Below, in pieces: positions 27,101 to 42,100 of a stretch of DNA of 64,000 bases (positions within the stretch are counted from its first letter, which is position 1; each line of letters starts with the position of its first letter). This stretch comes from Sipunculus nudus (lineage: Eukaryota > Annelida > Sipuncula > Golfingiida > Sipunculidae). The notes beneath the pieces were generated by a model. The model was given only the letters and a program-made list of their open reading frames with translations, had not been told where the DNA came from and did no database searches. A program made the translations under genes and the position numbers. The stretch is taken from the NCBI GenBank assembly GCA_026874595.1, contig CM049308.1:41528527-41592526 (forward strand). Direction: 5' to 3'.

Positions 27101-30100
27101 ACACACACACACCAGACTTCTTAATCAGAGTCTTGTGATTAATTCAGTGCCTGGAACATGTTTATCATTACATAAGGTAGACTTCGTTCAGTGGTTGTCT
27201 GTTTTTGTTTGATAACAATGAAGTTGGTTGAGTGTACCAAAGTAATAAGCTAGTGTTATGCTGACATACACAAACAGGACATTTTAGGTGGCTAAAGAGC
27301 TCACCTGGTCAGTCGCCACAGTAACAATTACAAAGGGGCACTCATCCGTCAATTTATGTCAATATTTAGCTGTAGGGTCTGTGGTCACAGAGTTAGGTCA
27401 AGGCAGGGACAGCGGACCAAAGTGTTTCCTCCAATCGTTTGGTGCTAAAGTGCGCATGCGCTGGAATTGTATTATTCATGCCTCAGGAAGGCATGCGGTG
27501 GTGCTTGATGTGGATAATTATAAGCGGGCTTCATTGGATGCAGTAATTAACCTTGTGTATAATCACGGATATACCAAGGGTGGTGTTTGGTGTTAGCATT
27601 GGCACTGTGGTGATTTATACGTAGGATTACCCAGCCACGGAGACAGAATATTGTCAACGAGGATATAAATAAGACTCCGGCGTTGACGCTGGTTTCTGTG
27701 AGCCGTTGACATATATTACACGTTATCAATGACTTTGTTCTGAGGTGAGTGTATAAATGCTTATAAGGACCGACTTAAAGGCCATAGCTGTAGAAATTCA
27801 ACCCACGCAGCAGTTCATATCACATTTGTGTTGAAGATAGGGTCACTCGATTAGCCTTGTTTGTGTACATCCCCCTCTCGCTCTATTGATCTGACCAGGA
27901 GGATTACATGGGGGACAACTTTTGGCATGGTGCCTTAGATTTGACCATAGAGTTGGTTAAAGGACACGTACCCTTAAGATCATGCAGCGTTTCCTATACC
28001 AACCTTATGAATATTGTGGTGAACGATGAGGCAAATTATCATATACACCAGTTTAACCAAATGATAGTACAGAAATTGTAAAAATATGTTTCTTTTTGGC
28101 AGAATGAACAAGTAAAAGTATTTCAACAGAATTGAAACTAAAGGGTGGTTATCACAGAATCCTTATTTTGTCCATATGGAGAATATATTGGTTATGGTAC
28201 CCTATTTCTGTACAGTCACATGTATCACAGATGGCACACAGTAGCCCAAATAGTCAATAATGCAAGATAGTATAAATTCCCTTTTTAGGTATTGTATATC
28301 ACTATTAGTTTTATCAGCAGAACTGAATTTATAACATACCACCTTTGACTTAACCATGGTTATTTATCCAAGGTCATTTGACATTTATTCATGTGTAGAA
28401 GAATATTGATAGTGTCTACCTAGTGTTGTGCATCAGTGATGGTATAAATAAATGTTTAATATGGTGAATAATCATGATGAGCTGGTACCCATGGTAACAG
28501 TAGTCAACAGTTGCCACAGTCACTGAATCATCAGCATATACCAAAAGGAGTGCACTTGAATAAACCTGTTAATGGGTACCCAACACATACCTGTCTTATT
28601 TACATCAACATTTTTATTACCTCAGCATACTTGCTTAAAAGTAAAAGCTGGTTCAATAAATGTTCTTTGGAAAACACTGACTTTGATCAGTGTAGTTTTT
28701 GCCCATATATTTTTAGGCTATAACTCATCTTGTTTGATTGTTACAACAAATTTATTTGTGTCACATATTTTGTCTATATTTAACATTTTCATAAGAATAT
28801 TATCAACCCTAAAAGGTCTACCAAATACAAGGTTAAATCTATTCATCAGGTTGGCTGTCAGTTAGTAAGGAAATAATAAAATATCGATCATAAGTAATCC
28901 AGGAATATTACCTGTAGTTTTATCTGGCAGATTGACAGCTGGTTTTTATTTTGACCTCAGGACCGGGTAGTATTGATAAGGTTTGTTTGTGGCATGTGGA
29001 TAAATATAGGATGTCATGAAGAATATGTCTGACTGTCTGAGACTGTTTGTCGGGACAGATGTTATACCATGGCAGTTTGTTCTTGATGGATGTGTTTGGT
29101 TTGGCTGACTTTGATGGTTAAGGAATATGTCTCTTCAGTAGAAAATATCTTCCCTTATTTCTCCCACTCCATTCACCCATCTTTCCTTCCCTTCCTGTAC
29201 TCCACCCTTCACCCTCCCCCTTGGCACCCCATATTCAATCACCCGTTTCTCTTCCCCTCTCCCTCCCTTACTCCCTCAATTTCTCCCCCCCCCCACATAT
29301 ACTCCATTTAACGAATCTCTCCTCTGCTTCCCCTCCCCACATACTCTATGCATCCAATTCCTCTGGCATCCCCACAACCATACACCATAACACCATCTCT
29401 CTTCCTCATCCCCCCACCCCTCCATATTCCTTACACCCAATCTTTAATTGTCCTAACCTCCACCCAATATCTCTTCCCCTTCCCCCATACTCCATTCACT
29501 CAATCACTCTCCGAAGTCCCCCACCCACCCACAATGTAATTTACGCAAACCAAGATGTGGTAATGATTAAAGGACTCCATGGACAATAAATAATAATTAT
29601 ACTTGTCAAAAGTAAAACTCGCATGAAAAAAAAAGAAGAAAATGTTTGGGTGGAAATTCATGACAGAAGGCCCTGGTGGAGGTCATGTGACATGGCTTTC
29701 GTTTAGGTGAAGGGGAACAGTTGTTGTCGCAGTATGGGCCCGGAGGCTGTGGCTTTTTTTCTGTTTCAAGCACCAGGTGTGACAAAGCTTCCTGACTGTC
29801 ACACTGGTGAATGTCAAGGCATCACTGATAAGTGTGGCACCACAGGTGTTCTCAAAATGGGTTGGACCTTAATAATACATTTTGCATGATTTCCAGAATC
29901 GAGAAATGTGCCTGTGTACCCCTCGCCTGTGCACCTGTGTTCAGAAATGGTGCTTGTGAACAGATGTCCTTTTGGACATTTGTTGATAACCTTGTGTATA
30001 AACATTATGTGACTCATAATGGACATTGAAGTAGGGATTTGTTCAATGAAATAAATGATACACAATTATGGCAGCATCCTGCATCATCTCTCTCTCTTTT

Positions 30101-33100
30101 TATTTCTTTTTCGATCTCTCTCATCCTGCCTTTCTCTCCATCTTTCTCTCTTACATGTACCATTGGTATCTCAGCTAGTTATGGCATGTGTTTATTTATT
30201 TATTACATCTTTCAGGGTAGCCTTTACCAGAGTAATATTCTGTTTATAAAGGGCTCTGTAATACACAGAGAAATTTCAATTAAATACAGTGTCATATAGG
30301 ACCATTAAACTTAAAAGATGTTTTACAATCAGGTGCACAGTAACATTATTACAGCTAAAATATTAGAGGTATTTGTACAAATTATAGAGTAAAAAAATAT
30401 AGAGTCATGCAGATATACTTGTATGCATACATACATGCCTCCATACATGCATGTTCCAGTTTATACCATCATTTAGTGGTTTGCTTAATAAATCTTAAAA
30501 AAAAGAGAGCTTGAAATTTTGCAATCATGTATTGTATACATGTTGTGCATTTTAGTCATATTCACTTTGACTTTCAAGTCTTTGGAATACCTCCATGCCT
30601 GACAGTTTGTCAGACATGTTGGAGCACAGTTATGTTGTGACACATCTAATTAAACTGGATTGGTACTAATCTTCTGAAAATATATTTAATTACCATTGAC
30701 TTAACTAGAGTGTCTCTTTCTAATTCACATGCCACATACTTGGTCAGAGATAATAATATTAACAACCATTAATTAACACTAATCAAGGGGGTATTATACA
30801 AGAGTGACTTGCAACAGATATATCAACAGCTACCAGTTTCCCATTTTAAAATTGCAGCTCTATATATACAAAAAATACTGGTAAATTAAATAACAGCAAT
30901 TATTCCATAGTGTATAGCAGTAACTTTGCAACTATATTTATACAAAAAGGATATTGATGCAACTTGAATTACAACAGTTATTCCACAGTATAGCAGTAAT
31001 CAGGGTATTGTAAATTTATATTAAATATTTTTTCCCTCTCTGTCATAATCTGGTCCAGTCTTCGTTGCTACTTTATTTGTACAGTTGTGAACTCCTTTGA
31101 TCAGGATGAGTATTGTATAATATCCCTTTTATCTGTCTCCTCATGTTCAAAGTCTCTTTTAAAGACTGGCAAATACCAATAATTTTGACATGTGACCTGT
31201 GACATCTGGGTTTTAGTGTGATTGCAAAATGGCATCACCCATTAATGGTTAAGAGAAACTGGGAGAAACATACCTGTCAAAGTCAGATCAGAGCATGGGG
31301 ATGTGACACAAACGTGATACATTGACAGCGTAAAGGCAAGAATTATCTAGCTACAGAGAGAGTTTGGTAGAAAGGGCACATGTGATTGGCAAAGTTTTTA
31401 ACATGCCAAAGACCAAAGTAGTCAAATTATAATAGGATTCAAATAGAAATATGCTGCATTCATGATTTCATAAGCTTTTAAAATACACTTTATATTTCCC
31501 AGTATCTGCGTTCTGTTTAACAGCTGTGTGCATAGATCAACAAGTTGTTAGAATAAAGATACATATAAATTACAGACACTTGGCATCCGACTCCGATTTT
31601 AGCATGTGTTTATACACAGGAACTGTTCAATCAACCCATTGACACACCCTCCTCCGCAAACTCCATCTGCACAATAACAAACATTTGTTCCTGCACTGAC
31701 GTAAATAGTCAACCCACACAAATCAGATGCCACCCACACAGAGTTTTCAGTTTATATGTTTTCGGATTTGAGCAATTGTTCACTTCCATACCAACATATA
31801 AAATAACAGATATAAAATGGTACAGTAGAAGCACTTGAATTACATTAAACATTACAATTTTGGAATGTTTTATTTCATTGCTTTCATAAAAATATATGTT
31901 AATTTGTTTCATGAAATACTGATATATAGCTTAGTAAGGTAAAAGCTTTGTATCAGAAGACCTTACTATTATATAAATACTAAAAAAAATGAAAAAAAAA
32001 ACCAATTTCTGATGTCAGTGTGAAAACGAAATATGACATTTTCTTTAAGATTTTATTTGGACTAATTTTCCTGTCACCTGTAGTTTGACATCATGAAATA
32101 ATTCTGCTGAACAAATATTGAAAACATGGTTTACCCATTTCTTTGAGATCACTGAACCTAGTTTCTGATTGGTCAGATTTGTGCAGCTCTGTTTCTGATT
32201 GGTTGGTTCTTTGTGTTATTTGATTGACCATCAGACCACCCCTGACCAGGCTTACAGGCCCAGAGAAGGGAGATCATTTATCCTATTGATCAGGGATTAG
32301 CCCTTCACAGCCAGCTACAGCTAGGTGTTGTATTCACCTGGGCACAGGTAATTGAAATACTAAATGACAAGTATCCAGCTAAACAGTTTATCAAAGGGAC
32401 TTGTTTGTCCCACCCAGCTGAATGCTGTACTCTGCAGGGTACCCTTGACCTTCCTGGGCACAATCTCTGCTGGCACACTGATACCTTTATTGGAATTCAG
32501 ATGTATCATTTGTGGTGGATTTTAATGAGGACTTTGTGAAATATGCATCAGAACAAAAAAAAAAAAAAAGAATATGTTGTTTTGGTATTCCTGCTGAAAC
32601 ATTTGTACTTTGTATGTGAGCAAAGTGTAACTAGATTTTGCTGGTGTTTTTGACTTGTGTTTATGGATTTGAACTCTTCACCTAGCCATGAGGATTATAT
32701 GATCATGTCTTGTTTGATCTAATTGGATTAAAAGCATAGTGTAAGGTATGTTCCTCAGTTGTTTGTATTTAGTTCTTTAAAATTAAATACAAAGGCTAAT
32801 CTTAAGTAACCATAAGAGTACACAAACTAGAAAATAGTAGGAGGTGTGTACCTAAAATTTTGAGTTCCTCTGTTTAGAAATTTGAAGAACATTTCACATT
32901 TAACTCAAGCTGTTTGAAAAACTGTCAGGTGCACTTTAATTACCTGGCATATCATTGAAGTTGCATTGAAGAGTTGCATCTGTAAGATAATCTGTTACAG
33001 TGTGAGTCTGTATTAAGCTTCATTTCCAAAGTGCAAACGTATGAGTGAACATGAGCAAAATGAAAATTGATTCTAAGGTAATATCCCTAGAGCGTTCATG

Positions 33101-36100
33101 TGCTCAAGCTAGTGTGAACACGAGCTTAATTTTTTTAATCGCTATTGGTGACAATGATGCAGTGGAAGAAGCAATGATGATGCAGGGACATTTGTAGCAT
33201 TTATAAATGAAAGGCACTAGTGTTTATATGATGCCACCTCTCTATCACAAGTCTTGTTATAAATGATTAACATTGTGTGATAGATGAAATGCGGAACTTA
33301 AAAGAAAGTTACTTTAAATATATCAAGCGACATACACTTTATTTTCAGATAACGACAGATTTGAACTTGCCTGTGATTCTAGAATACTTAACTTTAATGA
33401 ATTGTGAAAAATACACCAAATGAAACCAAAATTTCTGTAATGTACTTGTGCAGGAAAGACTAGAAATCGCATGTCGCAGCACTTGTATAGAAACACCCTG
33501 CAAATGGCTGGCAACTCATATTTGCGATTGCCTTCACGTTCACTTTCGGACTTATGGACATGTAGCTTTATACTGTGCCTACTAAAAACATGAGCTCTCT
33601 CGTTATACAACTTGTACCTCTGGTCAGGCAACATGATTCATAGATACAGATATGATTTACAGTTTAAAGGTATCAGTCATCCATTGAAAATGACAGGATG
33701 TGGACCTTAGATCTTAAGGTAGCTTATCAATGGAGTGTGTCCATCTATAACACTCGCAGACACCCTTCTGACATGTTACATAGAAGCTCTTTATCATTTG
33801 TAGTGATAACACTACAAAGACAGAAATACAAGACTCATACAGCCTGTATTACAGGTGTTCTTGAAGCACATGAATATAATGTAATATGTTTGCTTTGTTA
33901 AAGGTATACCCAATAAGTGGTTTTATATACTAATAAAGCCAGGGTGTGAAACGTTAGCTATTAAGGTGGATGCTTTAAGATCGTTAACACTTAACAGAAG
34001 ATTGACAGGACTTTTATGGTCACTTGATAAATAAAGTTTATTGACAGAAAGTCCATATATGTATAAATAAAATTAGCTATCATGTATTGAGAGATCAGAA
34101 GAACAGAACATATCAAGCACGTCTATAACATTCTACTCTATTTAAACAACATGGGCATGGTCAGCCTTGAGAGGTACTCTTGGCTTCTTCTCAGTCCATA
34201 TTGGTCCAATCACCACCTATACTGATAAATTTACACCTTGAACTATCCAGAGCATGCCCTTGGATCTTACAAGCATTTTAAAAAGCACTGACATCTGCCA
34301 TCTTTCATACAGTACTCTATTGCTGAGATGATATCTAGGAACTCATTTGAGAATATACCATGTAACTGTAACTACCAGGAGCTTTGCGAAAAAGGAGATG
34401 TAATTGTGTTCTTGAACACTGTATTAAACCACAGGTGATATAGTTAGGTCTTAATAAAGGAATTTCCAAGCTAAGGATATTCTTTTCAATTATGTTTGGG
34501 TTCCAAAAATATAAGAAGAATCATATAAGATCTACTTTCTTTTGCCCAGAGGCAAAGAAAAGGAAGCCAAGCAATAAAATAAAGCAGGCCATATCTGGCT
34601 CAGTGCTAATGTACACCCTGACATAAAGAGAGAGAAACATATTACAACAGCTGATTTTTGAAGGAAATATGTCAAGCAAATGGAAGTTAAGCAGTATTTC
34701 TCCAGTTGGTTTACTCTCTGTACCTGTTAATTGATTATAGAATTGTGGTTTAAAATTTCTTCTGTCAGCAGAGATAAATTAGGAAATTTGGTAATTGTTG
34801 ATCTACATCCAGAGCATATTATTTGTATGTTTTATTATTTGGTTATCCCCAATGTCAAAGATGCATATGTAATTGTGAAAGTTTAATTTAAGAACCAAAT
34901 ATAATCAACTGAGAATGCATATAGTAATACACATGTTTTGGGGTTCTTAGACTTGGTGTTTACAACCTAGCTATGTTGAAAAAAAAGTGTTGTAATCATT
35001 CAAATGAAAACTCAGTCCAGACACTCAACAACATTGGACAATAAGGCATGCCAATAAAAAGGCACTTGCTACAATTTCTGTGGATTTTTTTTTTTGCATT
35101 TTACTTGGATATTTCCCAAGGTTTGAAAGTATGAAACCTAAAAATTGTCACCTCAAATTAGGTAATAGCAAGTATTATAATAAAATAGAAAGGATAAAGT
35201 AACTGGATAATGGAATAGCATGCTATGAATGTTAGAATTCCATGACACGGATAGCAGTACTTAGGTAAACAGTTCGGTTGTTTCCTTGGAGATTGTTAAT
35301 GAATTGACATGAACAGATGATCCACTTCAAAGGGTCTCAGGCATCCACCTGACCACTCCCCTCCCCGGGTCAGACGTCCAATTAAATCCCCAAACTAATT
35401 ACTGTCCCTGTTCTCACAATCAGGGTAGAATATTAGCAGCACTCTGAGCAGGGTCTGTTGAGCTGGATGGATAGTGAGAAGCCAATTTGCTGCCATGTTA
35501 ACTCAATTCCCACCCAGGACCCTTAGTGTTGTGGACATGAGGCAGATGCAACATGGACCCTGTGTTTGCATGACAATGCAGATTGTCAGCCTCCAGACAG
35601 TGACCATACTTTGCTGAATTCACTACTATTTGTAGCCCTCCTTATAACATTGATGTATATGGTACCTTCTTTTTTGGCACATTGAATAATTTTAAATTTG
35701 AGTTATAATCACATTTTCCAAGGCTGTTTATAGAAATATATATATTACGGAGTATCGTACTTTTCAGTATTATGTCTGACATCTGAATTACTGAACATAC
35801 TGCACAGTTTGATATGGTAGAACCTCAGTTATCTGAACAGATTCTTCAGATAATCAAGTATCAGATGATAAGTAAATTAAAAAGTGTCATAAATTTGATA
35901 CTCATATTAATTAAATTTTTGATGGTCAGTATTGGATAATTTGAGTGTATGATGTAATATAAGATGTTTCCAGGTGTACCTGGAAGAAGAGAAGAGTAGT
36001 ACTATATTAATATTAGTCTGTCACAGGAGATATGCAGATAACTAAAACTTGCAGAGCCGAGTTTGTTCCAATAGAGTATGCAGGTAGGGATGTTTTGAGT

Positions 36101-39100
36101 ACACGGATGCATAGTTTATCATAGTAACTGATGATGGAGGCCCATGTTGTGTCACAGCTTGTATTGACCATGATCGATGATGGGATCAGTTTAGACTGTG
36201 TGGTGAATGTTCATTTATATCCTGTTACCCAGATGAGACTGAACCAAGATTAGATTCAACTCTGCCATTGCAAAGCAAACGAACAACAATCCCCCTTCTC
36301 CACTCTGTACTTATGTGAAACCAGTATTAAAAATTGATGTTTTACAAAACCTAAGAAAACTGTCATATTGAATTTCACAACACCCCCCCCCCCTTAAAAA
36401 AAATGGCATTGTATATTTGCCAATGAGAGCTCAATTGTCATGTGTCCTGTGAAACTGCAAAATTTAATGTTGCGGTGATATTCCAGCAGCACTTGAGCAT
36501 TTCTTTGTTCGGTCATTTACATTGAGCCCCTCCTGAACTTAGTCCTGACATGCCCTGGAGTCTGCTGTCCGGCATCCATTACAAGAGCTCAGTATTGCCC
36601 AATCAATAAAGATTACGTTCACTTTGTGTGAAAGATAAAAACTTCTGATCAAAGGTCAGTCTATACTTTGGTAAGTAGATCGGGCTCCTTTTTTTTCAAT
36701 TGATTAATGTTATTTGCTGTTAACGTAACATGTGCCTGTTAATTTGATCATCTGTTGTTTGATTTTTCCAGGCCGTCCAGACAGATATTGAGTCTCATTC
36801 AAAGTTAGTGTCATCTGTGCTGAAACTCTGCAACCGTCTACAAACTGACCAGCGAGCTTGCACCACTGAGGAATACAAGGAATCTTTACGTCTCGTGGCC
36901 ACAAACTTGGAACGTCGCTGGCATGCCATCTGGCTCCAGTCACTGGAGTGGGAATGCCGACTCGAGGAAGCACTTACCAGGGATAAGGTTAGCCCTTGAG
37001 ATATCTATTTATGACGCTACTTCAGAACATGGACCTTGAGAGCATTCATCATGAGAACATTTGTCCAAGGATTCTTGATAATATTGATTATCATGATAAT
37101 AATAAATACTTAAGTAAATCATCCTTTGCCAGAATTTTTCTATACTTCATAAAATGATAACAACCTTTACAAGGCATTTGATAATATTGAGCAATATTGG
37201 GATGAAATTGGAAAGCCCATAAAGAAATAGGGAGTAACCTTTTCAGCTTCCTATAAAAAATATTTGAACAGTTTAAAAGAGGTTTTACCTTCCAGTTTTA
37301 CCTGGTAAATGTTGTTTTGATGGGTGTTCCTGGTCCTGATTAACAGTTGTGCACAGAGAATAAATAAATGACCAGGCAGTCATTTCTCTGAGTGATATTT
37401 AGTGCAAAGAGTAATGTAGGTGAAAAAAGCTGTGTCATGGATTTACACAGATGATTCAAGTTTTACATCACAGAGGTAAGTCTTAAAATACAGTTCTTAC
37501 ACAGTGGCAATACTCAGCAAACAGTGTCATTGAAAGCAGTATTTAAGTGGGAGAAGTTAAAAGATCATTCTCAACTTGTAGTGAGAATTGAAAATACCTA
37601 TCAAAGGTGTCTTATTTTATTTAACTCCCCTAGAAAACCATGTATTAGACATGTTTTTCATGACTTTGCAACTTGTATGCCAAAAACAGAATCAGGTGTA
37701 CGACAGGATTATTGAACTTTGCCATTTTGAACGGCTATTTCATAATTTTCAACCTGGGTTAGTTTGTGCTTGGGGAAAACAACAACAAGCCATGTAGGAC
37801 AAAACAGATATTTTAGACCACGCATAATTTGGCTGGTTTACAATTTCCATAACATTAGGACAGGAAGATATGATGTCTCCATGGACCTTTCACATGTCAT
37901 GAGTGCAGAACACTAGGTTATACTCATGTCGCGATGCAATGCCATCAATGGAGCATCTTTAAAGAATGATTCTGGCATGACCACTGTGTTAGTCATTTTC
38001 CCTTTTGATAGTAATGTCAATATGCAGTAGTTATGTCAATATGTATGCCTCAACAGGTGAACAGGATTTTTACGGACATCTCTAACTGTCAAAGACCGTT
38101 GGTTCATGATGAACATCAGATGACTTGACTGCCCTTGGCTGACACTTTTTCTGTGACACTCTTTCTTGTAAATCATTGACCAGATTTGCTGGTCTTTGAA
38201 ATTCCTAGAATCAGTGGATTAGATCTGTCTGGTCTTAAATAACAATGAGAGATTTATCAGTGAATTAAATTATAAAAAGATTTACCTGGGATATAATCTT
38301 ATCAGTAAAATACCTTGAGCCATAAGATGAACAAATGAAATATAAAAATATACAGTCCAACACACACTCAGAAAGTAGGTTTCATAGAGTTTATATTAAA
38401 ATTTGGCATGGCAGGTGGTCTTTGCCTAGAGGTTTATATCACAGGTGGTTTCTGTGTGGAGGTTTATAACACCATCGAGAATGATTGCTGACACAGCGTG
38501 TCGTATCCTACCAACATGCAGGAATGATCTTGATGTATCCACTATAGGTCATGTATCTGCTGGAGGTTTTGTTTGTCAAATGGTGTCCAGTGTTAGCCAG
38601 TTGGGGAAATATTTTCTGCTATTGATTTTTCTATCAATACTGAGTAAATTAAACACATACTTTACTTTACCAGGTGTTAAAATGAACCTGGTAAAATTTA
38701 TGCCAGACTTCCTGACCATAATACTTTTCTCATTGTGCTGAAATACTTTGAACATTACATTTGATAAAACCAGCATATTGTAAGATGTACTGGTAGTACA
38801 GTTTGGGTACCACAGATGGGTGAATATTGGTTATTATTATGTATTTTTTGGTCAAATTATCTTCATAGTTTTCAGTTCAGCTGACTCATCATCTGCTTAG
38901 CATTAGAAGATTGCTTTTAATCATTGAGAAGGTCAAAAGTTCTGCAGTGTTTTGTTTAAGATGACCTATTTGGTGACCACAGGGTCTAAAGACTGCTAAT
39001 TTTACTCAAATTAACCTTAGGACATTACATCAGTATTAATAAAAAAACGGGGCCATCCTGACTTATTTTTACTCATATCATGAAATAATGAAATATTTTT

Positions 39101-42100
39101 TTTCACCAGTTTTGTTGCTTAAAAATGATGAACCAACTGGAGTCTTTTGTGTTGTGACTAATAATTGCAGAGTAATGGATGAAATGATGCATACATTGTT
39201 TGAATAACAGTTTTATTACTCTTTTAAGTGAGAGTGATTCATGCTATGTTAACAGCTCTCACTCAGAATTCACCGATTCTGCATATAAAGAACATCTTAT
39301 AGAGGGATTTGCTTACATGGCAGTATTTAAGAGGGTTCCTAGCCCCAGCCAGCATGAAGGACTAGCACACACTGTTTTAATTACAGAACAAATAGAGAGT
39401 ATGCCTCCATTTTAATATGAACACATGTGGTGCAGAGGTAAGGAGCTACAGTTAAACATTGACTGGCTCCTTTTTCTGCTGAAAAACAAACTTTTACTCA
39501 CAATCTTGTTAACTAAACACACACTGGATAACCTTGAATATAGATCAACTGGTAGGCTTCCTACATCCTGATAACCTTGAATATAGATCAACTGGTAGGC
39601 TTCCTACATCCTGATAACCTTGAATATAGATCAACTGGTAGGCTTCCTACATCCTGATGACCTTGAATACAGATCAACTGGTAGGCTTCCTACATCCTGA
39701 TAACCTTGAATACAGATCTACTGGTAGGCTTCCTACATCCTGATAACCTTGAATACAGATCTACTGGTAGGCTTCCTACATCCTGATAACCTTGAATACA
39801 GATCAACTGGTAGGCTTCCTACATCCTGATAACCTAGAATACAGATCAACTGGTAGGCTTCCTACATCCTGATAACCTAGAATATAGATCAACTGGTAGG
39901 CTTCCTACATCCTGATAACCTTGAATACAGATCAACTGGTAGGCTTCCTACATCCTGATAACCTAGAATACAGATCAACTGGTAGGCTTCCTACATCCTG
40001 ATAACCTTGAATACAGATCATCTGGTAGGCTTCCTACATCCTGATGACCTTGAATACAGATCAACTTGTAGGCTTCCTACATCCTGATAACCTTGAATAT
40101 AGATCAACTGGTAAGCTTCCTACATACTGTATGGGCAGATTTCATAATGCAACATCTGCTTAGAAAGGTTTTCGTATATATTTAGAAGAGGAAACAAAAT
40201 TACTAAATGTATTACAAATACGAATATATACAGATATTTAAAATATTTGAATTTTCTTAAAATTAATACTGGATCCTGGTCAACACTAACCTTATATGTG
40301 AATATATCTCCATTCAGGAGAATATCCATTTGCATTAGTCAGCCAAATAAAATGTTGCTCCATTTTATTGGGAATATGTAGCTGCAGTTGAAATAAACTT
40401 GGCTCCAAAACTGTATATTGTTTCAGTATGTATGGAGGAATCTTTCCTTGACCTTCACCTAGTGGTCACTCAATGTGGACCAGCATGATTCTCATTGTTA
40501 AAATAAACACGGATCAGTAAAAAGAAAACCCAGCTATGCAGGCATGTACAGCTCAGTGCCGATGACCTTTCAAATGAATACAAACAGTCTGTATCATATA
40601 CATGAAGTACAGGTACTTATCCCAGCTTGTAACTGTGAATCCAAATCCATTTTATAATCCGACAAAAAACGATTATCATAAAAGGGATCTTTTGTTAGAA
40701 TCTAGTTTTATTTTGATATTTGACAGAATAGGAATTGTCAGTATTGATAAAGAATAATATATTCATAAAAAGTTAGGCTTTTATATTGTTAATGGTTAGA
40801 TAAAATATTCTTTAATAACCTTTTTGTAATTATCAGATATTAAAAATCGTAAGAATGAAAGTGTACACAAGCATTTGATACAAATATATATATATATTCA
40901 GATAGTGTAAAAAATCGATATATCAAAGCAGGAAACACTTGAGGCAAAATTGAAAATTTTGGTAGGGTGAACAGGTACATCCAAATTCTAAACAGTTGAA
41001 GACAAATATTCAAACCAGACAAAAAGCTGAACCTCATTTGAAATTATATGGCTAAACAATTTGCAAAATAACCAAAATTCAAATTTTTAAGGACAAGAAT
41101 AGACAGTTGACATGGGACTGATGAAATGGACACCTGTACAATATTTCCAGGGCTGCCCAGTTGATTTGTTACACTTGTAGATCATATTGTTTCTTTCCTC
41201 ATAAATACTACGTGAAATGTGGCATGCATTCTTGGAGAGACGATCTATCAGTTATATTTGGATGTAAGCTGAAAGCTGCTGTGGTATTAGATGAGCCATG
41301 GTAACAAAGGCTAGTCCAGAACATGAATTGTCAATCAATAAGTGTTAGATATGGTGCATGTCAATATTGCGGTATAATCAAGACAAAGATCGAACATGAC
41401 GCATGACATGTAGTTCCGTAAGGTCAACACAATGTGAGGAGAGCACACAAATGTTACCAAGCATTGGCCTGTATACACAAGCCTTACTTCAGTGATATCA
41501 GTCTGTCTCATGAAACCTGAGTCATAATGTTCACCTTCTAGTTGTAGGTGTTTACCATCAGATTGCAGTGTTAGCCGCATGGTATACCTGAGAAATATCA
41601 CCTTGAAACTATATGAAGCATGTAGGAAAATTCAGGCGTACTATGTTTAATTTTGGCAGTATAGGTTACCTTTGAAATAGGTGTTTTCTGATGTAACACT
41701 CCTTAATTAAAAACATATTTATATTTTCTAAGCCACAGGCCATCTTTGATACATAATGTAGTGTAATTATAATATAATATCACCTATATAATGGGCTGTA
41801 TAAAAGGTACCAATTTCCAGGTGGGTAACATCCTACACCTAATAATTTTGAAGGTAATTTTGAAAATTCCTGTTGAGTTACACTATGTTTGTGTCATTAT
41901 CCTCATGGTACATGTGGTACCAGTCAGTTAATATAAGGGTTAGAATTCTAACAGTCATCTAATGATCTGAGTCATCAGAAAGCTTAATTGTTTTTCATTA
42001 TAAGCTGCTTTTAAATTTCTTTTTTTGAATAATTGTAAGTAGACATTTAGTTCCAATATTTATAAAAAATTGTCATCTGTGCTAAGGAGGGCATGTTTTC

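Larger units (their letters stand above)
23691..27279. other. Intron sequence, mostly featureless
   Basis: It is AT-rich with no exon found. It contains only the 24-bp tandem repeat and the AC microsatellite listed separately. Confidence 0.45.
27745..36771. other. Intron sequence between candidate promoter and the fourth visible exon
   Basis: There is no coding exon. It holds two pyrimidine-rich tracts and a pogo-like fragment, listed separately. An open frame on the - strand at 33323-33634 (103 codons) has no recognisable domain. Confidence 0.45.

Noticed and set aside
29090-29589. Pro/Ser-rich open frames up to 122 codons
   Set aside because: They follow from the C/T-rich composition of the tract and have no splice sites or conserved motif.
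33323-33634. 103-codon open frame on the - strand as a small intronic gene
   Set aside because: There is no recognisable domain, promoter or polyadenylation context, and the length is within chance for 64 kb of sequence.
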